Under the pieces are notes generated by a model. That model had not been told where the DNA came from. It was given only the letters and a program-made list of their open reading frames with translations, and did not search any database. The translations under genes and the position numbers were made by a program. From Pirellulaceae bacterium (lineage in GTDB: Bacteria > Planctomycetota > Planctomycetia > Pirellulales > Pirellulaceae), in contig JASMLW010000479.1 of assembly GCA_030748485.1 (NCBI GenBank), forward strand, positions 1 through 32,349: a stretch of 32,349 nucleotides of DNA, given 5' to 3'. Positions 22,377 through 30,006 of this stretch are shown piece by piece (within the stretch, counting starts at the first letter, position 1; every line of letters starts with the position of its first letter).

Positions 22377-24290
22377 CTAGGATTCTTCGCCCAAATCAAT
22401 CTTGCACACTGGCAGTTGCGAACTGAAGTTCTCGATTCCCTCGCGGGTGACGTTCGTTCCCTGAACGTTCAGGTAGGTGAGATTCTTCAAACCGTGGAGA
22501 CTCTTGAGGCCTTCGTCGGAGATCTTCGTTTGCCGGACCGAAAGACGCTCGAGCCCGACAAGATTCGCCAAGTGCCGGAGACCATTGTTCGTAATCAGAT
22601 CGTTCTGGCCCACCGCGACGTCCCTCAACCGAGTGGCCTCGCCGAGCAAGGCGAGCCCGTGGTCGCTAATGTTCGTTCGCTCCAGTTGCAACATCACGAT
22701 GTTGGGGCAGTCAACCAGCACGGGGACCTGGTCGTCGTCGACCGCCGTTCCGTAAAACGACACGCTAGTCAATTGAGTCATCTGACGAAGACGATCCATA
22801 TGCGCGGCGTCCCATGGATCGGCGTTGCGAATCCCGACACCTGTCAGCACGGCGGCGTCGGACAACTTGTCAACCTGCTCCGCAGTGGTGACATGGACCA
22901 GTCGCCCGCCGGAGGTGAAAGTCACCCAGCATCGCCTGGAGAGTCCCAACACCCAGTGGGCCAATTCCCGATCGCTCAGTTGCGCGGCGGCCCCGCTCGA
23001 ACCAGTGCTTTCAGCGGCTGGGCCCGTGTCCGCTGGATCGTCGCCCCAGTTGGCGACAACGAAAGCCACCGCGCACCCAGCCAAAACCATGGCCGCCGCG
23101 GCGACCGCGATGATCGATCGCGACCGCGGCTTGTCCTTCGCGGGCGCGGTCGGCGCGTCTTCACCAGACGCCGGTAGATTGAGCTCGGTGGCCGCCTTGA
23201 GATTGCGGTGCGTGTCGCTCTGGTTCTCGTCGCAGTAGCGGTCGAGATCGTCGATCAGCTGTCCCACATCTTGATAACGGTCAGCCGGAGACTTCTTCAC
23301 CATCTTGGCGTAGATCGACTCAACCGCTTCTGGGACGTCGCCGCGCGAGTCGCACAGAGTGGGGGGCCGCTCGTTGGCTAAAGCCATGAGTGAATTGACA
23401 ACCGATTCAGATTCAAATAGCGGGCGTCCTGTGAGTAGGAAATGAAATACGCCGCCAAGAGAATAGATGTCGCTCCGCTCGTCGGCCGCCTGAGTGTCTC
23501 GAGCCTGCTCGGGAGACATGTACGCGACGGTTCCCATCACCTGACCGTGTTGAGTCAGCCCCTGGTCGACCGTCGGTTCGATCTCCCCTTTGGCTCCTCG
23601 ATTCATTTCGAGTCGGGCGAGTCCCAGGTCGAGCAGTTTGACGGATCCCCGCGCGTCGATCAGCAGATTGGCCGGTTTGATGTCGCGGTGGCAGACGCCG
23701 TTCTCATGAGCGCACTGCAGACCGGCCGCGGCTTGCCGTAACACGTCCATCGCATCGTCGATGCTCAACGGTCCCGATTCGCGGACCGTTTCCTCCAGGT
23801 TGCGGCCGTCGACGTACTCCATCACCAAGAACTGTTGACCGTCGCCCAGGAAGGCGTTGTAGGCGGTGACGATGTTGGGATGCTGCAAGCGGGCGGCCGC
23901 TCGCACCTCGCGCTCAAAACGCTTCGCCACCTTCGGGTCAGTGTTGCTCGAGTTGAGGACTTTGATGGCGACCAGCCGATCCATCGCGCAGTGCCGCGCC
24001 AGAAACACACGGCCCATGCCGCCCTGCCCGATCTCATCGACCAAGACGTGTTCGCCAAGGACCAGAGCGTCTGAATGACCGGCGAGAACTTGTCGAGCCT
24101 GAAAGGGTGTCAGCTTCTTGCGTCGAATCAGGATGTCGGCAAGTTCTTCGGCCGTTTCGGGTGTTGACTCCGACTGGCTGCGGACATCAAAGATGTCAAC
24201 GTCCGAAACGATCTTGCTAGTCGTCAGACTTTGTTCGAATGACTCGAGATCAACAACGATTGGCCTGCCCTCCCAAGTGTTGGCCAACAC
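22377..24290 (-). CDS. Ser/Thr protein kinase with transmembrane helix and leucine-rich repeats
   Basis: 637-aa receptor-like kinase of the planctomycete type. A short N-terminal segment with ELADILIRRKKLTPFQA (about 49-65) precedes the kinase domain (GQGGMG, Lys110 in VAIKVL, HRDIKPAN with Asp203, DLG at 221-223 in place of DFG, YMSPEQ). One membrane helix (about 392-414) leads to an outside domain with a middle part and about four leucine-rich repeats (TQLTSVSFYGTAV, PNIVMLQLERTNI, VGLERLSVRQTKI, KNLTYLNVQGTNV). The repeats probably bind a ligand or partner outside the cytoplasm. The start is GTG at 24290: the codon directly before it is an in-frame TAA, and no other start occurs for some distance. 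No Shine-Dalgarno precedes it, and the GTG lies in a perfect palindrome. Confidence 0.92.
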   Translation of the reverse strand: MLANTWEGRPIVVDLESFEQSLTTSKIVSDVDIFDVRSQSESTPETAEELADILIRRKKLTPFQARQVLAGHSDALVLGEHVLVDEIGQGGMGRVFLARHCAMDRLVAIKVLNSSNTDPKVAKRFEREVRAAARLQHPNIVTAYNAFLGDGQQFLVMEYVDGRNLEETVRESGPLSIDDAMDVLRQAAAGLQCAHENGVCHRDIKPANLLIDARGSVKLLDLGLARLEMNRGAKGEIEPTVDQGLTQHGQVMGTVAYMSPEQARDTQAADERSDIYSLGGVFHFLLTGRPLFESESVVNSLMALANERPPTLCDSRGDVPEAVESIYAKMVKKSPADRYQDVGQLIDDLDRYCDENQSDTHRNLKAATELNLPASGEDAPTAPAKDKPRSRSIIAVAAAAMVLAGCAVAFVVANWGDDPADTGPAAESTGSSGAAAQLSDRELAHWVLGLSRRCWVTFTSGGRLVHVTTAEQVDKLSDAAVLTGVGIRNADPWDAAHMDRLRQMTQLTSVSFYGTAVDDDQVPVLVDCPNIVMLQLERTNISDHGLALLGEATRLRDVAVGQNDLITNNGLRHLANLVGLERLSVRQTKISDEGLKSLHGLKNLTYLNVQGTNVTREGIENFSSQLPVCKIDLGEES

Positions 24291-24292
24291 TT
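24275..24292 (-). promoter_or_regulatory. 18-bp perfect palindrome over the GTG start of the LRR-kinase
   Basis: AAGTGTTGGCCAACACTT is a perfect palindrome. On the minus strand it covers the last two bases of the preceding TAA, the GTG start and the first codons. It could be an operator or, less easily because it lacks a loop, an mRNA structure that hides the start. Confidence 0.55.
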
Positions 24293-24645
24293 AGAGGGTC
24301 GGTGCGATGACGTCTCGCGGCAGAAATGTTGGTTTGCCTGACCCTCTATGGGGAGAGTACTTTTAACAACTCCCAACTGTTTCTCCAAACCGTTTTTGAT
24401 CCTCACGAGCGCCCCGATTCGGATTTGTCAAAATCGGCCAGCACATTCGGCGCCGCTTACTTTTTTACCCCCACAACCAGGGGACCGCGTCTCCCGAAGG
24501 TGGTGGCCCACACACACAGCGAGTTGCCGTTCGGTCGAATGGCACAGGTGACAAGATGTTGGCTGTGCGACGTGGGCGGCGACTGTGCGCGCGGCGAACT
24601 GGAGTAACCAACCGCGCACGACTCTCGCCGGCCGGCGGATTCGTT
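24291..24645. other. 355-base intergenic region upstream of the LRR-kinase and downstream of the aldolase-cupin gene
   Basis: No gene supported. It holds a 9-bp inverted repeat TAGAGGGTC/GACCCTCTA (24292-24300 and 24340-24348) next to the start palindrome, a short pyrimidine/T-rich run near 24460-24470, and a diverged copy of the dispersed repeat (24499-24545). Confidence 0.55.
24499..24545 (+). repeat. Dispersed repeat, copy 3 (diverged)
   Basis: CCACACACACAGCGAGTTGCCGTTCGG-like core at 24508-24534 matches copy 2 (19426-19452) at 23 of 27 bases. The left GTGGCAGTGCC part of the element is degraded here to GTGGTGGCC. It lies about 100 nt beyond the stop of the minus-strand aldolase-cupin gene. 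Confidence 0.55.
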
Positions 24646-26307
24646 TCAACTTGCCGGCGACGACAAGTCGCGGCTGAACCCAGGCGCGATCACGATCCGC
24701 TCCGGAGTCGGGCCGGCGTAGACCCAAATCATCTCCATCTCGTCCGCGGAGTCGTTGATGAAGTAGTGAACGCGTCCGCGAGGCACCATGGCCGTCGCGC
24801 AGTCTCCAAGCAACGCTTGCCTGCCTTCGACCAGACAATTCGCACTGCCGCGGACAATGCAAATCGACTCGTCAAAGTCGTGCACGTGATTCGGCAACCG
24901 ACCGCCCGTTTCAAAACGTGCGAACCCACCGCTCATCTCAATGCCCGCAACCAGCGAAGCGTTGAAGTAGTCGATGTACTCAACCCCGGAGCCCACGCCG
25001 CGTTGACGTTCGGCCAGCGAAAACCGCGTCACGCGCTCACCGCCCGCCGCCGCGCCACTCGAATCCGGAGGCATCTCCGCGCGGTCAAATGCGCGGGAGA
25101 CCGACTCTCGCTCCGGAACGCTCATCGCCAGCGCGACGTGCAGCCGAACGGGGCTACTGGGATCGGGGTTATGTGTCTGGTGGGGAAGCCAGCGGGGAAT
25201 CGTGATGTTGTCCAGCGGACCCAAGCGATACGTTCGTCCCGCGACGGAAACCTCCGCTTGGCCGTCGAGCACCGTGACCGACTCGCCACAGGGATGTGTG
25301 TGGTAGTTGAGCCGCGACTCGGGCTGCATCGTCACAATGGCGGTCGTCAGTCCGCGCGCCGTGTTGAAGCCGCCGACTAACGCCTCCATCACAACACCGG
25401 GCTCCAACTCGACGCTTTCGCCGTCGCCGAGGCGCGTAATAATCTCGTCGCGATCGGGTGTCATGTGCTCGGGCGGCCGAGCGAGCGGCAGTCGGACGTC
25501 GCGGCCATCCGCCGGATCAAGGCTTGGCGCCGGCATGCGGTCGCGGTCGACAGCTTGCAGGGCCTGATGAATGGAACGCAACAGCAGGCCGTTGTCGGCT
25601 CCGACACCGAGCATTCGGAACCCCTGTTCACGTCGCTCGACGAGATTGCCGATGCTGGTCGTGACAAGCCCACAATGCTTGCCCGCTTCACAAATCGAAT
25701 CTTTCAATTCCAAGATCTGCTCAGCGACGCCCGGTCCTTCCCATTGGCCGCGGTAGCCGGCGGTCGACGAAAAATCGGCCGGGCCGAAGAAAAACACGTC
25801 CGCACCGTCAACGCTGCACATCGCCGGGATGTTGGGAATCGCAGCAACGCTTTCGATGAGCGGCACGACCAGCACATGTTCGTTCGCCACGGATGTATGT
25901 TCGGCCAGGCACTGGCCCCAGGCGGTCGCTCGTTCGCCGCCGATTCCGCGACGGCCCTCGGTCGGATAGCGGCAGTCGCGAATGGCCTCCTCCAGTTCCC
26001 CGGCCGTCTCGACCCACGGAATCACGACGCCGTCGGCTCCGATGTCCAGCGCGCGCTTCGTGAGTGATGTACTTCGTTCGGCCAACCGGACCAGCACGAC
26101 CGTGTCGCTGCGCAAACCGGCGCGGATGTGTTCGTTGATCTCCTTCCAATCGAGGTGTCCGTGTTCGGCGTCGACCACGATCCAATCGATTCCTAAAGCG
26201 ACCGCCATCTCCGTGATGCTCGCCGACTCCAACGTCACCCACAGCCCGTATAGCGGCTCGTTGTCGGCCAGCTTGGCTCGAAACCGTTTCAGTGCTTTGG
26301 TCTTCAT
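24646..26307 (-). CDS. HpcH/HpaI-type aldolase fused to a double cupin
   Basis: 553-aa fusion. Residues 1-255 are a class II pyruvate-type aldolase: GLWVTLES, VVDAEHGHLDW (His49), VRLAE (Arg74 region), LVVPLIES (metal Glu152) and GADVFFFGPADFS (Asp178). Such enzymes cleave 2-keto-3-deoxy sugar acids or related hydroxy-keto acids to pyruvate and an aldehyde. Residues about 285-395 and 440-545 are two cupin domains, each with a full metal set: HTHPCGE plus His376, and HVHDFDE plus His514. Bicupins are often isomerases, dioxygenases or sugar-binding proteins. The fusion suggests two successive steps on one substrate, or a cupin that senses it. Start ATG 26307 has GAGGA about 11 nt upstream. It has no operon partner on its strand. 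Confidence 0.88.
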   Translation of the reverse strand: MKTKALKRFRAKLADNEPLYGLWVTLESASITEMAVALGIDWIVVDAEHGHLDWKEINEHIRAGLRSDTVVLVRLAERSTSLTKRALDIGADGVVIPWVETAGELEEAIRDCRYPTEGRRGIGGERATAWGQCLAEHTSVANEHVLVVPLIESVAAIPNIPAMCSVDGADVFFFGPADFSSTAGYRGQWEGPGVAEQILELKDSICEAGKHCGLVTTSIGNLVERREQGFRMLGVGADNGLLLRSIHQALQAVDRDRMPAPSLDPADGRDVRLPLARPPEHMTPDRDEIITRLGDGESVELEPGVVMEALVGGFNTARGLTTAIVTMQPESRLNYHTHPCGESVTVLDGQAEVSVAGRTYRLGPLDNITIPRWLPHQTHNPDPSSPVRLHVALAMSVPERESVSRAFDRAEMPPDSSGAAAGGERVTRFSLAERQRGVGSGVEYIDYFNASLVAGIEMSGGFARFETGGRLPNHVHDFDESICIVRGSANCLVEGRQALLGDCATAMVPRGRVHYFINDSADEMEMIWVYAGPTPERIVIAPGFSRDLSSPAS

Positions 26308-26604
26308 GGATGGGAGAGTCCTCGCAGTTTCTACTTTGTCAGGCTGCGCGATTGACTTTGCTGAGCTTCCCGTCTTCGCGACATCGGCGTTCCATTACTG
26401 GTCACGCTACGAAACACAATCGCTCCGCACAACACTGGCTCGACGCGCAATCTTCGCCAGCTCAGTCCATTTGCGGTCGGATTCGAGATGCCGGCGGCAC
26501 TTTATGGGTATGATAGTGAAACGCATCGCGCCGCCGTCTTCGTTAACTCGCCCTATGCCTTTTTTGTGGACGGCGTTTCTCGCCAAACCGAGCCGGTGAA
26601 ACCG
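26308..26604. other. Divergent intergenic region
   Basis: 297 bases between the aldolase-cupin gene and the small membrane protein. TATGAT at 26509-26514 is a fair -10 for the rightward gene, but no -35 at correct spacing was found. Reading frames here have no recognisable product. Confidence 0.4.
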
Positions 26605-26820
26605 ATGAAGCGCCCTCAATTTCAACTCCGTGAATTGCTGTTCATCATGGTCATCGCCGCCCTTTCCGTGGGCTGGTGGGTCGACCGGCGTCGCCAACAG
26701 TTCGTAATCGACGACCTGCAAGCTGACATCCGCGAATTCAAGAGACTCGGGTATCTAGAACCTGATGGAGACGGAGAGGGCGACATCGAGGAGTTTCACG
26801 AAATGGTCGACAGTTTGTAA
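26605..26820 (+). CDS. Small single-span membrane protein
   Basis: 71-aa product. Basic start (MKRPQFQLRE), then one hydrophobic helix (LLFIMVIAALSVGWWV), then a charged, largely acidic cytoplasmic or periplasmic tail (DDLQADIREFKRLGYLEPDG...). Small proteins of the FQLRELLFxM type are common in planctomycetes and of unknown role. The frame is open to an ATG at 26488; the internal ATG at 26605 was chosen since it places the basic residues and helix in the usual N-terminal arrangement and the upstream part has no features. A hairpin follows 30 nt after the stop. Confidence 0.65.
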   Translation: MKRPQFQLRELLFIMVIAALSVGWWVDRRRQQFVIDDLQADIREFKRLGYLEPDGDGEGDIEEFHEMVDSL

Positions 26821-26850
26821 ACGGGCGACGGTGGATGGGAAGAGACAGAC

Positions 26851-26878
26851 TGAGGAGGTTGCGGGGACAACCTCTTCA
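26851..26878 (+). terminator. Strong hairpin after the small membrane protein gene
   Basis: TGAGGAGGTTG (26851-26861) pairs with CAACCTCTTCA (26868-26878), 11 bp with one G-T pair and a 6-nt loop. It begins 30 nt after the stop at 26820 and 179 nt before the esterase start. There is no T-run, so the mode of termination is uncertain. Confidence 0.5.
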
Positions 26879-27056
26879 TCACGGACACCGTCTTCATCTC
26901 CGCAGTTCTCAGAGGAGCACCGACCTTGGCCGTCGTAGATTCGATCTGGTGTGGCGCGAAAGCAATGCTGGATACAATCAAACTCTCAACAACTTTGAAA
27001 GCGCGCGTCGACCTCCGCCCGGCGATATGACAACGCTCTAAACACGGAAAGACTCG

Positions 27057-29924
27057 ATGAAAACAAAACGGACAATCCGCCTCGCGGCGATCGGCTTGCT
27101 AATGGCGACGTTTTGCACGCCGCGCGTCCAAGCCGCTGATCCTCGGACCTTCGAGTTGGGGACGCCGTTTGCTGAGGGAGCGGTCCTGCAAAGGCAAATG
27201 CCCGTACCCATCTGGGGCTGGAGCAAACCCGGCGCGACGGTCACCGTTCGGTTTGCCGGGCAGACGAAGACCGCCGCGGCCAGCGACAACGGCAAATGGA
27301 TGGTGACTCTCGATCCCTTGGAGGAGTCGGGGGAAGAACGCGAGTTGAAAGTCGCCACCGGCGGCCAATCGATCACAGTCGGCGGCGTGCTGGTCGGCGA
27401 GGTCTGGTTTTCGTCGGGTCAGTCGAACATGGACTGGGTGGCGGGCAAGTCCATGTGCCGCGAGCTGGCGAACTCGTTCGCGCGTTCGAAAGAGGAGATT
27501 CCGATTCGCGAATTCAACGTTGACATCGGGTCGTCTCTTCATCCACAAGTTCGCACGACGTCGGCGGACGGCTGGAAACGGCCGAAACAAGCCGGCTCGT
27601 TTTCCGCCTTGTCCCTCGCTTTTGCCTGGGAGCTTCACGAGCAGCTCGACGTGCCGATCGGCATTGTCCGCAGCACGCACGGCGCGACTCCGATAGAAAC
27701 GTGGACGGCTTACGAAGGGTTTGCAGATCATCCCAAGTTGCAGGAGATCGCGCTGCGAGTTCGCCAGAGCAACCCGGCGACCGGTGATGCAGAGGACGCG
27801 TTCGCTGCGTACTTCAACGATCTCAAGACGTGGCAACGGGAAAGTGAAGAACTCATCAATCGCGGCGGAACGGCTTTGCCGCGTCCGCAGTTGCCGGGGA
27901 TCGCCGACGACTGGAAAGGCGCGACGCGGATGTACAACCGCAAGATCGCCCCGCTGATTCCTTACGCGATTCGAGGTGCGATCTGGTGTCAGGGCGAAAG
28001 CAATTCGAACGACGGCAAGATCTACGCCGCGAAGATGGAAGCTCTGATCAACGGCTGGCGGAAGAACTGGGGCCGGCCCGACCTGCCGTTCTATTTCACC
28101 CAGTTGCAGTGCTACGGCGAGCCGGATCCGAACAACGTTGGCTTCGCCGACCTGCGGGAGGCTCAGACACTCTTCTTTCTGAATGCGCAGCGCGTGGGCA
28201 TGGTTGCTCAACACGACCTGAATCCCGCGCGGCCGACCGGCATTCATCCTTACAACAAACTTGATCCCGGCAAGCGTCTGGCGCGGTGGGCGCTCGTGAA
28301 CGAGTACGGCCGCGACATCGCCTACGTCGGGCCGATCTACAAGTCGCACACGATTGAGGGCGACACGGTTCGCATTCAGTTTAGACAGCGCGGCCCAGGC
28401 GGCGGCCTGATGGTGGGCGGTAAGGGACTCGAAGCCAACGCCAAACAGAACCCTGACGCCTTCGTCGAGCCCGCTAGAGAAACGCCGGGCGAACGGCTCA
28501 AGCACTTTCGTCTAGCCGGAAAAGACAAAGTCTGGCGCGACGCCGAAGCCGTGATTGAAGGCGATGAAGTCGTCGTCCGCTCCCAGGCCGTGCCGCAACC
28601 GGTCGGCGTTCAGTATGCGTACAACAACAGTCCGATCGGCGCGAACCTTTACAACCGCGCCGGTTTGCCGGCTCTTCCGTTCGCGTACTTCGACGGCCGG
28701 CGGATGTTCAACGAGGACGACCCGCAAATCGTCGCCGCCGCCAAAGCGGAAGCGGAACGGAAGTACGGCAAGAAAACCTACCTGCTGCCCGCGACGCTGT
28801 TCCGCGACCGGTGTGTCTTGCAGCGGGATCTGCCCGTACCCGTGTGGGGACATGGAGTGCCCGATAGCGAGATCACGGTTTCTTTCCGCGGTCAGACGAA
28901 GAAGACGACCGTCGATCAATTCGAGCGCTGGCGAGTTACGCTCGATCCGATGCGCTCTTCTTCCCAAGCTTTGGACTTGGTGATTCGCAGCAGCGTTGAT
29001 GAGGAACGCACGATTCGCGATGTGCTTGTCGGCGATGTGTGGGTCATCACCGGCTCGCGCCAGTTAGACGGCCAGTTGATTCGCCCGTCGAAAGACAAGC
29101 CGGTTGAATTGCGGCCGCTGCCGTTGGTTCGCGAGTTTCGCATCAAGACGAAGGCTCGCCGGTTTCGCACGCCCCGCAAACTGCGAATGGAGATTGGCGG
29201 CGGCAGGTACTTGGCTTCGTGGCAGCCAGCTGACTTCGATGACGTTGGCGACCCGCCTTCGGTGGTTGCGTATCACTTCGCGTCGCAGGTCCGGCAACCG
29301 GGCGTGCCCGTCGGCATCGTCACGCTCGGCGCCGAGAACTCACCGATTACATGGGTCTCGCACAAGGCCCTGCAGACGGCCGCCGGTTTTGAAAAAGAGC
29401 GAGACGATCTGAATCTCGCCTACCCGAACACGGATGTCTGTAAACGGGCCGTCGCCGATTACATCGAGACGGTGAATCGGTACAACGGGAAGCTGGTGTC
29501 GCTGTTGAATGCGGGACAAGACATTCCGCCGGATCTGGCCGACGCCGCTCCGGCCTTTCCCGAGCCGTACTACAACCAATGGGTCAGCCGCACCGAAACT
29601 CCCACGCACACGTACAACTTCTGCATCAGCCCGCTGACGCCGTTCGCCGTGCGCGGCGTAACGTGGATTCCGGGAAAGGACAACATCAGCGACGACGTTT
29701 CCAAGTATGCGCCGGCGCTGGAAGTTTATGCGGCCAACCTCGCTGCGACGTTTGGGCAGAAACACGTTCCGTTCCTGTACGCGCAGCCGGCCGGTTCGCT
29801 TGTCGATGGAATCACCACACCGAAAATCGGCAACGCGGCAAGCGTCGATTTCGACCAATGGCCGAAGAGCCTGGAAGCCCTCGCCGCGCGTCTTGGTGAG
29901 CTGGCCGCGAAACGGAATAAATGA
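27057..29924 (+). CDS. Secreted sialate O-acetylesterase-like protein, tandem with degenerate second half
   Basis: 955-aa secreted protein with signal peptide (MKTKRTIRLAAIGLLMATFCTPRVQA). Module A (about 30-560) is a full SASA/SGNH-type carbohydrate esterase: beta domain with AVLQRQMPVPIWGW, nucleophile block SSGQSNMDW (Ser123), IWCQGESNSND (312-318) and TGIHPYNK (His397). Module B (about 565-950) repeats the same plan: CVLQRDLPVPVWGH, but GQSNM is GSRQL (666-670, Ser to Arg668), QGESN is PGKDN (872-876), and no matching GIHP is found. So B is a non-catalytic copy. Module A would remove acetyl esters from sugars. The gene is about twice the usual length. It lies 82 nt before the PDZ gene on the same strand. 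ATG 27057 has GGAAAG nearby, a weak ribosome site. Confidence 0.92.
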   Translation: MKTKRTIRLAAIGLLMATFCTPRVQAADPRTFELGTPFAEGAVLQRQMPVPIWGWSKPGATVTVRFAGQTKTAAASDNGKWMVTLDPLEESGEERELKVATGGQSITVGGVLVGEVWFSSGQSNMDWVAGKSMCRELANSFARSKEEIPIREFNVDIGSSLHPQVRTTSADGWKRPKQAGSFSALSLAFAWELHEQLDVPIGIVRSTHGATPIETWTAYEGFADHPKLQEIALRVRQSNPATGDAEDAFAAYFNDLKTWQRESEELINRGGTALPRPQLPGIADDWKGATRMYNRKIAPLIPYAIRGAIWCQGESNSNDGKIYAAKMEALINGWRKNWGRPDLPFYFTQLQCYGEPDPNNVGFADLREAQTLFFLNAQRVGMVAQHDLNPARPTGIHPYNKLDPGKRLARWALVNEYGRDIAYVGPIYKSHTIEGDTVRIQFRQRGPGGGLMVGGKGLEANAKQNPDAFVEPARETPGERLKHFRLAGKDKVWRDAEAVIEGDEVVVRSQAVPQPVGVQYAYNNSPIGANLYNRAGLPALPFAYFDGRRMFNEDDPQIVAAAKAEAERKYGKKTYLLPATLFRDRCVLQRDLPVPVWGHGVPDSEITVSFRGQTKKTTVDQFERWRVTLDPMRSSSQALDLVIRSSVDEERTIRDVLVGDVWVITGSRQLDGQLIRPSKDKPVELRPLPLVREFRIKTKARRFRTPRKLRMEIGGGRYLASWQPADFDDVGDPPSVVAYHFASQVRQPGVPVGIVTLGAENSPITWVSHKALQTAAGFEKERDDLNLAYPNTDVCKRAVADYIETVNRYNGKLVSLLNAGQDIPPDLADAAPAFPEPYYNQWVSRTETPTHTYNFCISPLTPFAVRGVTWIPGKDNISDDVSKYAPALEVYAANLAATFGQKHVPFLYAQPAGSLVDGITTPKIGNAASVDFDQWPKSLEALAARLGELAAKRNK

Positions 29925-30006
29925 ACTTCGTGGTCGCCCAACTCGCCGGATTTCTAGCAACTCAGACTTAGGAACGCTCGCCCGTATTCTCGACGCGTTC
30001 GCTTTG

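Noticed and set aside
27099..28505. 468-aa minus-strand frame opposite the esterase
   Set aside because: Antisense shadow of SASA module A, whose catalytic motifs are clear on the plus strand.
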